This document shows, piece by piece, positions 33,765 to 42,652 of a DNA stretch of 64,000 nt (positions are counted from its first letter, which is position 1; the number at the start of each line of letters is the position of its first letter). Under the pieces are notes generated by a model that worked only from the letters and a program-made list of their open reading frames with translations, was not told where the DNA came from and ran no database searches. The DNA comes from Bog-793 sp963823945. GTDB taxonomy: Bacteria > Actinomycetota > Acidimicrobiia > Acidimicrobiales > Bog-793. Both the position numbers and the translations under genes were made by a program. Where the stretch lies: assembly GCA_963823945.1 (NCBI GenBank), contig CAWGNK010000003.1, positions 372,001 through 436,000 of the forward strand, written 5' to 3'.

Positions 33765-35597
33765 TCAGTGACAACCGGCCGACGGACGGAGCCATAGCAG
33801 CACCCGGTTGTCGTCGATCGTCGGGGGACCGAGCGCGCGGCGGAAATACGCGCGCACCGCGAGGGCGCCCCAACCCGCCTGCCAGTAGAGCACGGCGGTG
33901 ACCGACTCGAGGGAGAGGAACTGGCAGAGCGCCGCCGTACCGGTCGGGCCGACCGCGTCGCCAGGCGGGGGATAGGCGGGTCGGAATCTCGCAAATTCCT
34001 CTTGGGCCAGGAACTCCTGGACGTAGGTCGGGTACACGAGGGGGGCGCTGAACCCGTTGGTGCCGTCGGGCTCGCGGACATAGGCGATGCCGCCGACGAG
34101 GTCAAAGGCCATGTGGTCCTGCGCCTGCCAGATCATGGGCTGCGTCCACGGCTCGACCGGGAAGGGATAGGTGAGGACGACCGAACCGGTCGGGATCGCC
34201 TGCACGACCTCGTCGAGCGTGCGGGGCCACCCCAGTGCTGTGGAACCGAACGACGACGAGCCGAGCGGCGGCCGGGGGGCGACGGTTGCCAGCACGGCCA
34301 CGGCAAGCCCGATGGCCACGAGACGCCACCGTCGACGCGCGCCGTCTCGCTGGCGCAGGACCGTCAACGCCCGGTCGAACCCGACGGCCAGGACGACGCA
34401 CGCGCAGACCGTCACGAGCAGGGAGAAGCGGGCCGCGACGATGTTGTCGAGCAGCGGGAGGTGGGCGAAGAGTGCCGCAGGCAGCGGGACTCCCGTGTTG
34501 TGGCCGTCGACGACGAGGCGCGGGCCGAGAGAAAAGACGAAGGCGATCGCGGCCACGCCGGTCGCGATCCGGACGATCCTGTCCCGCCGCAGGGTGATCG
34601 CGCTTGCCACCCAGGCGCCGAGGATCGCGAGTCCGAGGTAGCCGCCGTTCTCAGTGCGGTTGCCCCCGATGTAGCTGTTCGCGAGGCGAGCCAGCGAGCT
34701 CGGGGCGAGGAGCACGTTGGACGTCGGGACGACAGGGCTCAGCAGGTCGTTGGAGTCGCTCGCCAGGATGCTCGGGCTCTGGACCGGTCCGACGAGATGG
34801 CCGGGGGCGAACAAGGTGAACCACAACAGGTCGCCGGCGACGACGCCGAACACGGCCGCTGCCGCCGCGAGGCCGGCGAAGAGATGACGCGCCTTGTCGC
34901 GCACGGAGCTGGGGTGCAGGGCGATCCCGACAACGAGGGCGACGAGTACGACGACGCAGATGTCGGCGATGATCTCCGTGCTGATGTACGCCTGGGCACC
35001 CGTGAGGATCCCCAGTAGCAGGCCCATTCGCAGCGCACTCCGGCGCTGGACGACGATGAGCTCGTAGAGGCACCACAGGATCGGCGGCACAAGCGGGCTG
35101 AAAGCGAGAGAGGGGTGGACGTCTGTCGCCGACTGGCTCGCGAGGTACGGCCCGAAACCGTAGAGCAAGCCGCCGAAGAAGGCCGGCAGCTCCCACCGGC
35201 ACCTCGGTCGCAGCACGAGGAACATCGAAGTCGCCGAGGCGAACATCGCGAGGCGCACCAGGAAGTTGAGCGAGGCGATCGGTCCGGCGAGGACGGTGAC
35301 CGGCATGGCGAGCAGTCCCAGCAACGGGGCGAAGTTGTCATTGGCAAGGTTGGCGCCGGCCGGGTAGTCGATGAGGTTCGTGTGGAAGACGTTCGCCCAG
35401 TGCTCGACGGCGAAGGACGTCCAACCGAGGTTCCAGACGGATTGGCCCGGGTCGAAGAATCCGCCGTCCGGCATCCGGGTGCTGTCGAACGGCCCCGTCG
35501 GCAGATAGAGCACCACGGCGAGGATCGCGAACACGGCCAGGCACGCCGCGACGACGGCATTCCGGCGACTGGTTCCGATGCGCGCGACGATGCCCAT
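33765..35597 (-). CDS. Polytopic membrane protein, GT-C-like topology
   Basis: This 610-residue protein starts MGIVARIGTSRRNAVVAAC, with about 11-13 membrane helices. A first extracytoplasmic loop has MPDGGFFDPGQSVWNLGWTS, and the region around FAVEHWANVFHTNLIDYPAG has the acidic/aromatic pattern of lipid-linked-sugar transferases and YfhO-like proteins. A C-terminal ~140-residue soluble domain follows (TLDEVVQAIPTGSVVLTYPF onward). It is probably an envelope glycosyltransferase acting outside the membrane; no subfamily could be named. It is transcribed divergently from a second large membrane protein. Confidence 0.6.
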   Translation of the reverse strand: MGIVARIGTSRRNAVVAACLAVFAILAVVLYLPTGPFDSTRMPDGGFFDPGQSVWNLGWTSFAVEHWANVFHTNLIDYPAGANLANDNFAPLLGLLAMPVTVLAGPIASLNFLVRLAMFASATSMFLVLRPRCRWELPAFFGGLLYGFGPYLASQSATDVHPSLAFSPLVPPILWCLYELIVVQRRSALRMGLLLGILTGAQAYISTEIIADICVVVLVALVVGIALHPSSVRDKARHLFAGLAAAAAVFGVVAGDLLWFTLFAPGHLVGPVQSPSILASDSNDLLSPVVPTSNVLLAPSSLARLANSYIGGNRTENGGYLGLAILGAWVASAITLRRDRIVRIATGVAAIAFVFSLGPRLVVDGHNTGVPLPAALFAHLPLLDNIVAARFSLLVTVCACVVLAVGFDRALTVLRQRDGARRRWRLVAIGLAVAVLATVAPRPPLGSSSFGSTALGWPRTLDEVVQAIPTGSVVLTYPFPVEPWTQPMIWQAQDHMAFDLVGGIAYVREPDGTNGFSAPLVYPTYVQEFLAQEEFARFRPAYPPPGDAVGPTGTAALCQFLSLESVTAVLYWQAGWGALAVRAYFRRALGPPTIDDNRVLLWLRPSAGCH

Positions 35598-35714
35598 CGC
35601 CTTGTGTCCCGCCGCTGGGAGCCGGTTCCGGAGCTGGATGCGCTCTAGCTTCCCAGAACCTGGGTCGCGCGACGGGACGAGGGCACCAGGACGGTCTGCG
35701 GTGGGTGGGACCCC

Positions 35715-37559
35715 TTGTCACGAAGGCGGCCCGAGGCCGGTTGTGGCGGTCGGTTCCGGCTTCGCGGCTCGCCGTCCTGGCGGTCGGCCGGTATGCCCAA
35801 GAGCAGCCGCAGCAGCCGGCGGTGGGCGATCCCCGCGGTTAGCTTGAGCCGAGCAGTTCTTGGGTCACCGGAACATCGCACGCCGGGAGGGGCTCGAGCC
35901 ATCCACCGCAAGACAGCGACAACGCCTCGACTCCGGGACGGCGGGCGATGGCCCGTAGTCCTTGTTGCGGCTGGCCTGTTGGCGACGCTGTCGGTTCTGA
36001 TCCCGTTCGTCCTGTGGCGCCATTCCTGGTTCGAGTGGGCCAACTACTACTGGCTCGTGCTTCAGCAGCAGAAGGCGGTGAGATCGGGGTTCTTCCCGAC
36101 GTACTTCCTCCAGACACCCAGCACGGGCTACTTCTATCCGATCTTCGCCTTCAACGGCGCCCCCGCGTCGTGGCTTGCTGCAGTGGTCGGAACTGGCCTC
36201 GGGTCGGGTTGGGCGGGGTTCGTCGCGATGCTCGCCCTGGCGAGCTCGGCAAGCTACCTCGGCACCTGGTGGATCGCTCGGATCGGCGGTCTTTCACGCG
36301 CCTGGGCGGTGCTGCCCGCGTTGGTCGTGTCGATGTCGAGCTACACGGCGGACGACCTTTACGGCCGGGGCGATTGGGCGGAGATGCTGGTGATTGGCTT
36401 CGTACCGCTGCTCGCGGCCGGCCTCATCTCCCTCGTGAGGAATCCGGTCGCGCCGGTGTGGCGGATGGTGTGCGTCGTCGTGTCCGCGGTCGTCGTGCTC
36501 GGCAGCGACAATGCGGAGGTCATCGCGCTGTTCGTGTTCGGACTCGTGACAGCCGTCTGCTTCTTGCCAATGATCCGGCACACGAGAGAGTTCCGGCGGG
36601 GCATGCTCGTCGCCGGGTTGGCCGCCCTGATCGGGGGCTGTCTCGACGCCTGGTACCTGGCTCCGTCGCTCGCGTATGGACGCAGCACCATGCTCTATCA
36701 GTCGGCACCCGGCTTCATCTCGGCCGGGTACTCGTCCAACATCGACAGGTTCACCGTCCTGCTCGATCCGGCCCGCTCGATCATCCTCAGATACAACTTC
36801 CACCCGCAGCTCCCGGCGCTGGCGCTTCTCTGGTCCCTCGCGGCAGGCGTCTACTGGTGGCGGCGCCCTGAGCTGCGACGGGTCGGGATTGCTCTCTGCG
36901 TCGCGATCGCCTGCGGCATCACATTGCTCTCCAGCGACGCCATCTGGGTGTACCTGCCCAGCCTGATCCGGGCCGTGCAGTTCCCGTTTCGAATGATCCC
37001 GTTCGTCGTGCTCGCCACGGCGGGCCTGGTGATAGTCGGACTGCGTGCGGTCGACGGCCGCGTCTTCTGGCGGGCGGGGGCTGTCCTTGCCTGCGGCGCG
37101 ATCGCCGGGCTGACCCTCTATCAAGCCTGGACCGCGACGAATATCGGGTGGAACGGTCATGCAATGACGGTCAGCGCCAACGCCACGCCGTACCCGTTCA
37201 CGTTTCCCGGACAACAGAACGGATTCCATTTCCTGGGCTCACCTACCCTCGCCGACCCGAAGCAGCGGATCGCTGTCCGGGCGGCGGCGGACGACTCGTA
37301 CGGTGCAACCGCCCGTCCGGGCCCGGCCGTCGCCGATGTCGCGTGGTCGCCGCTGATCAGGGCGCGCGGTGCCACGATCCTCGGCGTCGACGGTTCCGGT
37401 TTCGCGGTCACGCGCGTGACGCGGCCGAAGGTGTCCTTCACGTCCCAGGTGACGCCCCCCGTCCTGGCCGGGTTGATCCTCACTTTCGGGGCGGTCGTCG
37501 AGGTCCCGGTCGCTCTCGTGGCCTGTCGCCGTCGTCCCCGGTCCCGACGGGCCGCCTGA
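35715..37559 (+). CDS. Polytopic membrane protein, PTPS-related (PF10131-like)
   Basis: The frame is up to 614 residues, with about 11 membrane helices beginning at RWPVVLVAAGLLATLSVLIP. Loop features include FPTYFLQTPSTGYFYPIFAF, SSYTADDLYGRGDWAEMLVI then GFVPLLAAGL, and RAVQFPFRMIPFVVLATAG. The Y-x-R-G-D-x-x-E motif and Q-F-P-x-R-x-x motif are seen in the membrane family labelled 6-pyruvoyl-tetrahydropterin-synthase-related, which is thought to act on envelope glycans. The start is uncertain: the first ~75 residues are basic and poorly supported, and a start nearer 35790-35930 is possible. Confidence 0.6.
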   Translation: MSRRRPEAGCGGRFRLRGSPSWRSAGMPKSSRSSRRWAIPAVSLSRAVLGSPEHRTPGGARAIHRKTATTPRLRDGGRWPVVLVAAGLLATLSVLIPFVLWRHSWFEWANYYWLVLQQQKAVRSGFFPTYFLQTPSTGYFYPIFAFNGAPASWLAAVVGTGLGSGWAGFVAMLALASSASYLGTWWIARIGGLSRAWAVLPALVVSMSSYTADDLYGRGDWAEMLVIGFVPLLAAGLISLVRNPVAPVWRMVCVVVSAVVVLGSDNAEVIALFVFGLVTAVCFLPMIRHTREFRRGMLVAGLAALIGGCLDAWYLAPSLAYGRSTMLYQSAPGFISAGYSSNIDRFTVLLDPARSIILRYNFHPQLPALALLWSLAAGVYWWRRPELRRVGIALCVAIACGITLLSSDAIWVYLPSLIRAVQFPFRMIPFVVLATAGLVIVGLRAVDGRVFWRAGAVLACGAIAGLTLYQAWTATNIGWNGHAMTVSANATPYPFTFPGQQNGFHFLGSPTLADPKQRIAVRAAADDSYGATARPGPAVADVAWSPLIRARGATILGVDGSGFAVTRVTRPKVSFTSQVTPPVLAGLILTFGAVVEVPVALVACRRRPRSRRAA

Positions 37560-37846
37560 CGCCCGTCGCGAACGACGGCGCGCGAGCAGACGCGCTGGGG
37601 CTCGTGTCCTGTGCAGAAATCCTGCTAACCCATGCCCGTCGACGGCCCGGGATCAGGAATACCCGTCCTGCCTTCGGGGGACGCTGCCAGGAGTTTCGGT
37701 GCTCGGGGTTGGCGGTCGTGGTTCGGCACCGGACGGCTGGAACCCGGGATGGATGGGCGGTGGGCCCCGGCCGTTTCTCGCACAGGGCGCGCCGGCGGAG
37801 GATCGGTGGCGAGAAGAAGAAAGCCGTTGAGAAGGGAGAACGGCAG

Positions 37847-37919
37847 CACCCCCAACGGGATTCGAACCCGTGTTTCCGCCTTGAAAGGGCGATGTCCTCG
37901 GCCGCTGGACGATGGGGGC
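37847..37919 (-). tRNA. tRNA-Glu (anticodon TTC)
   Basis: The minus-strand cloverleaf has acceptor GCCCCCA pairing with TGGGGGT (G-U at the end), anticodon loop CTTTCAA (TTC), T arm ACGGGTTCGAATCCCGT and discriminator G. CCA is not encoded. The 287 bp between the preceding membrane-protein gene and this tRNA show no gene. Confidence 0.93.
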
Positions 37920-37968
37920 TCGGTTCCTGCGGAGCGCGCGGAGACTACCAGTGACCTACGCACCGGCG

Positions 37969-38556
37969 TCAGATATCGGGCGGCACCGGCGTTCCGTCCC
38001 AGCGCAAGCCTCCTGGTGGTTCGCCCCACGGATCGTCGAGGCTGGCGTCGTCCTCTGCCGACGGGGGCAAGATGTCGGCGAGGGCGTCGACGACCGACGA
38101 CTCGAGGTAGGTTAGGTAGTTGTAGCAAATCCATTCCGCATACTGCGGGTCCTGGCGAGCCGGTTCGACCGTCTCCTCCGTCACCCCGAGTGAGGCGCCG
38201 AGCACGATCCGCAGGTCGTTCAGCGCGGCGAGCCAGGCGCTGGTCTCGTCGTCGCTGAGGTGGGTCGCCAGCGCGGTATGGGCGAGTGTCTCGAGGGCGT
38301 TGCGGTGGTGTTCGACGAGGTCACCGCGCACGAGGCTGACGTAGTTCGCCTCGGCGGCCGCGTCGGTCGGGTAAGCCGCTGGGAACAGCCGGCGGAGACC
38401 CTCGGGGAGCTGGGCGTCGGTCTCGCCGACGGCCTCGAGGGCTCGGGAGAGCTGGCCCGGGAGTGACGAGAGCAACGCCCGTTCGTCCGGCGACAGCGAG
38501 AGGTCGAACCCGCCTTCGCTGCGGACGAGAACGGGCGGACGATCGGGTGCGGTCAA
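37969..38556 (-). CDS. DUF2017-family protein
   Basis: This 195-residue protein has an N-terminal FDLSLSPDERALLSSLPGQL, a middle RLFPAAYPTDAAAEANYVSL then RGDLVEHHRNALETL, and a C-terminal EWICYNYLTYLESSVVDALA, the DUF2017 signature order. The TTG at 38556 is chosen because it overlaps the clpS stop and has GGAG seven bases upstream; the frame upstream of it is not native. DUF2017 genes follow clpS in many actinobacteria, which suggests a link to Clp proteolysis, but the molecular role is not known. Confidence 0.8.
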   Translation of the reverse strand: MTAPDRPPVLVRSEGGFDLSLSPDERALLSSLPGQLSRALEAVGETDAQLPEGLRRLFPAAYPTDAAAEANYVSLVRGDLVEHHRNALETLAHTALATHLSDDETSAWLAALNDLRIVLGASLGVTEETVEPARQDPQYAEWICYNYLTYLESSVVDALADILPPSAEDDASLDDPWGEPPGGLRWDGTPVPPDI

Positions 38557-38894
38557 CTCTGGTGCTCCAGCGTCGCCCACAACCCGTGACTGTGGAGGCG
38601 CGAGACGTCGAGCTCGGCTCTTTCCCTCGGGCCGGACGCGACGACGGCACGACCCTTGTGGTGTACGTCGAGCATGAGGCGCGTCGCCTTGGGCAGCGAG
38701 TAGCCGAAGAGCTTCTGGAACACGTAGGTGACGTAGCTCATCAGGTTCACCGGGTCGTTCCAGACGATGACGAGCCACGGCCGGTCGGTATTCAGGTCCT
38801 CGCGAGTTTCCGTCGCCATCGCGGTCGAGGAACCGGTCTCCAGCCGGGCGCTGGTCCCTTCCGGAGCGACCAAGGTGGGGGCGATCCGGCTCAT
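38553..38894 (-). CDS. clpS: ClpS adaptor for ATP-dependent Clp protease
   Basis: This 113-residue protein has an unstructured N-terminus followed by a ClpS core: PWLVIVWNDPVNLMSYVTYV with the D-P-V-N hinge, FQKLFGYSLPKATRLMLDVH, and HHKGRAVVASGPRERAE, which contacts the ClpC/ClpA N-domain. It delivers N-degron substrates. The ATG at 38894 gives a 25-residue longer N-terminus than an alternative ATG at 38819; neither has a strong ribosome-binding site. Its stop overlaps the DUF2017 start. Confidence 0.92.
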   Translation of the reverse strand: MSRIAPTLVAPEGTSARLETGSSTAMATETREDLNTDRPWLVIVWNDPVNLMSYVTYVFQKLFGYSLPKATRLMLDVHHKGRAVVASGPRERAELDVSRLHSHGLWATLEHQS

Positions 38895-38917
38895 CACTGC
38901 CCGGTGGCCACGGCGGT

Positions 38918-39709
38918 CTAGTGCCGGCGCGCCGACTCGAAGCGATACCCGAGGCCGCGGATCGTGGTGATCAGCCTTGGTTCCGACGGATCGACCTCGA
39001 TGTGGGCGCGTAGTCGCTTGACGTGGACGTCGAGCGTCTTTGTGTCGCCGACGTAGTCCGCCCCCCAAACCCGCGAGATCAGCGTGTCGCGCGTCAGCAC
39101 CCGGCCGGCGCTGAGGAGCAGCTGCTCGAGAAGCTCGAACTCCTTCAGGGGCAACGTGACTTCCTCGCCGCGCACCGTGCACTCGTGGCGGTCGAGGTCG
39201 AGCGTGACCTCGCCGACCTCGAGGACGTTCCGGGAGAGCGTGTCCGCCGGTTCCGGTCTGCCGCGGTTCGCATCGGCGTGGGGATCGCCCTCGGGTTCCG
39301 CCCGGGGGGCACGACGCAGGACGGCGCGCATGCGGGACACCAGCTCGTGCAGGCGGTAGGGCTTCGCGACGTAGTCGTCGGCCCCGACCTCGAGCCCGAC
39401 GACGGTGTCGATCTCGGTCGACTTCGCCGTGACCATGATGATCGGCACGGACGAACGCGTCCGGATCGTCCGGCACACGTCGAGGCCGGAGATCTTCGGC
39501 AGCATGACGTCGAGCAGGATCAGGTCGGGCTCGCTCTCCCCGAAGCGTTCGAGCGCCTCGGCGCCGTCGCGTGCCACGGTGATGGCGAATCCCTCGCGCT
39601 CGAGTCCGACGACGAGGGCGTCGATGAACGACTCCTCGTCCTCCACGAGCAGCACCCGAGTGCGCTTTTCTCGCCGCGCGGCTTCGACCGGTCTCTCCAT
39701 GGTCGTCAT
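38918..39709 (-). CDS. regX3: OmpR/PhoB-family response regulator, RegX3/PhoB-like
   Basis: This 263-residue protein has a receiver domain with acidic pair VEDEE, phospho-acceptor Asp in PDLILLDVMLPKISGLD, Thr/Lys switch in IIMVTAKS and DDYVAKPYRLHEL. After a ~35-residue linker comes a winged-helix DNA-binding domain (LDRHECTVRGEEVTLPLKEF ... DTKTLDVHVKRLRAHIE). It overlaps the kinase gene by 4 bp. The pair resembles SenX3-RegX3, the phosphate-starvation system of actinobacteria, and a pst operon with PHO-box-like repeats lies 8 kb away. Confidence 0.85.
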   Translation of the reverse strand: MTTMERPVEAARREKRTRVLLVEDEESFIDALVVGLEREGFAITVARDGAEALERFGESEPDLILLDVMLPKISGLDVCRTIRTRSSVPIIMVTAKSTEIDTVVGLEVGADDYVAKPYRLHELVSRMRAVLRRAPRAEPEGDPHADANRGRPEPADTLSRNVLEVGEVTLDLDRHECTVRGEEVTLPLKEFELLEQLLLSAGRVLTRDTLISRVWGADYVGDTKTLDVHVKRLRAHIEVDPSEPRLITTIRGLGYRFESARRH

Positions 39710-40962
39710 GGGCCACCTCTCCCTTGCAGCGGGAGGCGGAGCGTGAAGGTGGAGCCCTCGCCCTCCCGCGAATCGACATTGACGGTGCCGCTGTGGCTGT
39801 TGGCGACGTGCCGGACGATCGAGAGACCGAGCCCGGTTCCACCCGTCGACCGGCTCCTCCCGTGGTCGACGCGGTAGAAGCGCTCGAAGATCCGCTCGAG
39901 ATCGCGAGTCGGAATCCCGAGGCCCTTGTCGGCGACGGCGATCACGACGTCGTCGCCGTCGATCACCCCCGTGAACTCGACGACGCCGCCCTCGTAGGAG
40001 AACTTCACGGCGTTCTCCAACAGGTTGTACAGCGCCGAGGTCAGCTGGCGGCGGTCACCGAGCACGGCGACCGGGGGTGAGGGCTCCTCGAGCTTGATCT
40101 CGACCTCGCGTTGCTCGGCGGCGCTGCGCACCCGTTCGGCGGCCTCGGCCATGACGAGGTTGACGAGCACGGGTTCCCGGGGCGGGGACTCCTCGTTCTC
40201 GATGCGTGAGAGGTCCAGCAGGTCGTCGATGATGCGCGAGATGCGGAAGGCCTCGGAGTGGATCCGTTGTGCGAGGCGCCGCGACACCTCGGGTTCGGTC
40301 TCGGCGAGCAGGGTCTCGGCGAGCAGGCCCAGCGCACCCATCGGCGTCTTCAGCTCGTGGCTGACGTTGGCGACGAAGTCGCGGCGGACCTCCTCGAGCC
40401 GGCGCCGCTCGGAGACGTCCTCGATGACGGCGATGACCCCGAGTGAGCGCTGCCCGTTGTCGATGCTCTCGGTGCGGACCGAGAGTGTGCGCCGCGGCGG
40501 GCCGTAGAGCTCGAGGGTTCGTTCCTCGGAGGCGCCCGGGGAGGTGGTGGCCAACAGCTCGTCGACGGCCTGCGCCGCGAGCGCGTCGCCGTGGCGGCTG
40601 CCCATCAACGTGATGGCCCGGCTGTTGCGGAACACGAGCTCGCCGTGTTCGTCGCAGACGATCACGGCCTGCGCGAGCGAGTCGAGGACCCGACGCAGGC
40701 GGATCGCGTCTGCGCTCGATTCGGCGACCGCCTCGGCGGCGTGTTCCGTCGCGCGTTCGACATGGCCGAGCGCGTCCTCGAGCCGTCTGGGGTCTCTTGG
40801 CAACGGGTCGGCACCGAGCCGGTCGCCGAGGGCGACGAGTCTCTGCTTGAGCGCCTTGAGGCCTCGGCGGCTGCCGAGGGCGTACGCCACGCAGACCAGG
40901 CCGGCGGCGACACCGGCGGCGATCGCGAGGTCCGCAACGCTGGCGCGCACAACGGCGATCAC
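39706..40962 (-). CDS. senX3: Sensor histidine kinase, SenX3/PhoR-like
   Basis: This 418-residue kinase has one N-terminal membrane segment (VADLAIAAGVAAGLVCVAYA), then a PAS domain (LDSLAQAVIVCDEHGELVFR) and a HisKA phospho-acceptor region RRDFVANVSHELKTPMGALG. The HATPase domain has an N-box LYNLLENAVKFS, VADKGLGIPTRDLERIFERF and GGTGLGLSIVRHVAN. There is no large periplasmic sensor, as usual for SenX3, which senses phosphate through the Pst-PhoU complex. No phoU was seen in the window. Confidence 0.87.
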   Translation of the reverse strand: MIAVVRASVADLAIAAGVAAGLVCVAYALGSRRGLKALKQRLVALGDRLGADPLPRDPRRLEDALGHVERATEHAAEAVAESSADAIRLRRVLDSLAQAVIVCDEHGELVFRNSRAITLMGSRHGDALAAQAVDELLATTSPGASEERTLELYGPPRRTLSVRTESIDNGQRSLGVIAVIEDVSERRRLEEVRRDFVANVSHELKTPMGALGLLAETLLAETEPEVSRRLAQRIHSEAFRISRIIDDLLDLSRIENEESPPREPVLVNLVMAEAAERVRSAAEQREVEIKLEEPSPPVAVLGDRRQLTSALYNLLENAVKFSYEGGVVEFTGVIDGDDVVIAVADKGLGIPTRDLERIFERFYRVDHGRSRSTGGTGLGLSIVRHVANSHSGTVNVDSREGEGSTFTLRLPLQGRGGP

Positions 40963-41180
40963 GGCCGCCCCCGGGGGTCTGGCACGCCTCCAGCATTGCA
41001 GTTCGGCGAGCCAGATCGAGCCTCTTCATGAAAAGACTTGAAATCATAGGAAATCATCTATAGGGTGACGGCCGCGTCGCACCGGCCCCGTGGGAGGGCG
41101 GACGTCGCCACTCGTCGGGACCGCCCGGCCGCCCGGTCCAGCGGCCGGGCCCTGTGGTCACCATCCCGAGGAGGTGCACC

Positions 41181-41501
41181 GTGTTGACGGTTCTGACCAC
41201 CATGCTCGACCGCCTTGGCGAGTCCGGCGCGCTCTCGCTCGACCCGAACGCCAACGGCCTGCCGGGGAGCGGCACCCTGCAACAGCTCGTCAACGGGATC
41301 GGTTTCTGGGGATTGCTCGCCGCGCTCGCCGGGCTGGTCATCGGCGCCGCCACGTGGGCGCTCGGCGCACACACGAACAACTACCAGAACACGTCGACCG
41401 GCCGGCGCGCCGTACTCGTGTCGGCGGCGGCGGCGCTTGTGATCGGCGCGGCGCCGACGCTGTTGAACTTCCTGTTCAACGCCGGCAAGGGTCTCCACTG
41501 A
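41181..41501 (+). CDS. Small membrane protein, VirB2-like (DUF6112-type) conjugation subunit
   Basis: This 106-residue protein starts at the GTG at 41181, 6 nt after AGGAGG. It has a short N-terminal part with DPNANGLPGSGTLQQLVNGI, then two membrane segments (GFWGLLAALAGLVIGAATWA and RRAVLVSAAAALVIGAAPTL) and a short tail. This layout matches the small membrane protein that heads SCO6880-type actinobacterial conjugation modules and is compared with pilin-like VirB2. It is followed after 3 bp by the VirB6-like gene. Confidence 0.65.
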   Translation: MLTVLTTMLDRLGESGALSLDPNANGLPGSGTLQQLVNGIGFWGLLAALAGLVIGAATWALGAHTNNYQNTSTGRRAVLVSAAAALVIGAAPTLLNFLFNAGKGLH

Positions 41502-41504
41502 GCC

Positions 41505-42652
41505 GTGGGAACCGGCGGCGTGGCCCCCCAACTCGGCGCCGGCGGCTCGCTGCTCGCCGGCATCCTCTCGTTCAGCGTCGACCACCTCGTCAGCGGGCTG
41601 CTCAACGGGATCACAAGCTGGATCGAGGGCGGGACGGCCGCGCTGCTGGCCGCCTTCGGCCGGGCGCTGAACTCGACGACGAGCTCTCCGCTCGGCACCG
41701 GGTTCGGCACCGAGTTCGCGGTGGTGTGGAGGATCGGCGTGCTGCTCGCGCTGCCGTTCCTGCTGCTCGCGACGATCCACGCCGTCGCCCGGCAGGATCT
41801 CAGCCTGATCACGCGCGCCGTGTTCGTGCGGCTGCCGTTCGCCGTGCTCTTCGGGGTCGTCGCGGTCGATCTCGTCACCCAGGCGCTCAACCTGACCGAC
41901 TCGCTGAGCTCGGCTCTGCTCGCCGCGGCCGGTCATCCCGCCCGCCTCGAGATCGACCAGCTGGTCGGGGCGTTTGGGGGGTCGTCCGGCGGCGTGCTGT
42001 CGGGGTTCACCGGTGTCCTGCTCGCGCTGCTCGCGGCCGCGGTGGCGTTCGTCCTCTGGGTCGAGCTCATCATCCGCTCGGCCGCCGTTGCGGTGGCGAC
42101 CCTGTTCATCCCCATCGCGCTCGCCGGGCTGGTTTGGTCGGCGACGGCGCACTGGGCGCGTCGGGTGGGCGAGACGCTCGCGGCCCTCATCTGCTCGAAA
42201 CTCGTCATCTCCGGCGTGCTCGCGCTGGCGGCGTTGTCGTTCAGCGGTGCTTCGGGTGTGTCGGGTGTGGTGCAGGGCATCGCGCTGCTGCTGCTCGCGG
42301 CGCTCTCGCCCTTCTCACTGCTGAAACTGATCCCGATGTTCGAGTCCGGGGCGGCCGCCCATCTCGAGGGGCTGTCCCGGCGCGGAATCCACGCCGGGGT
42401 GTCCGCCGCGACGCTCGTCGCCGGGGCGCCCGAGCTCGGCGCTGCCGGTGTCGCCGGAGTCGCGACCGCCGGCGCGGGGGAGTGGAGTTCGCCGAGGGCG
42501 CGCACCTGGGGGGAGCCGAGTACCTGGCCGCGGTCTCGCATTTCCGGGAGGAGATCGCCCGCCGCGAAGCCCCTTCCGCCGTGCCGGTCGCCGAGGCGGG
42601 GCGCGTCGGCACACCCGAGGCGTCCTTCGGCACTGGGGAAGGCGATGCTTGA
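41505..42652 (+). CDS. VirB6/TrbL-like polytopic membrane subunit, apparent frameshift near its C-terminus
   Basis: From the GTG at 41505 the protein has a short N-terminus and then about six membrane helices with VDLVTQALNLTDSLSSALL, LWVELIIRSAAVAVATLFIP and SPFSLLKLIPMFESGAAAH, typical of TrbL/VirB6-like channel proteins. After about residue 325 the frame degenerates (Arg/Pro/Ser-rich). One base over from the G5 run at 42476-42480, another frame gives VEFAEGAHLGGAEYLAAVSH and ends at 42652, overlapping the next start by 8 bp. One extra G would restore a 382-residue protein. As read, the frame instead runs on into the next gene. Confidence 0.7.

Noticed and set aside
34002..35018. Plus-strand 338-codon frame opposite the 33765-35597 gene
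   Set aside because: It is Arg/Glu/Asp-rich with no recognisable motifs, wholly antisense to a clear membrane protein, and typical of GC-skewed shadow frames.
41038..41064. Promoter TTGAAA ... TATAGG before the T4SS genes
   Set aside because: The spacer is only 15 bp, and the same AT-rich stretch with two GAAATCAT copies could equally serve the divergent senX3 gene. The evidence is too weak to list as a feature.
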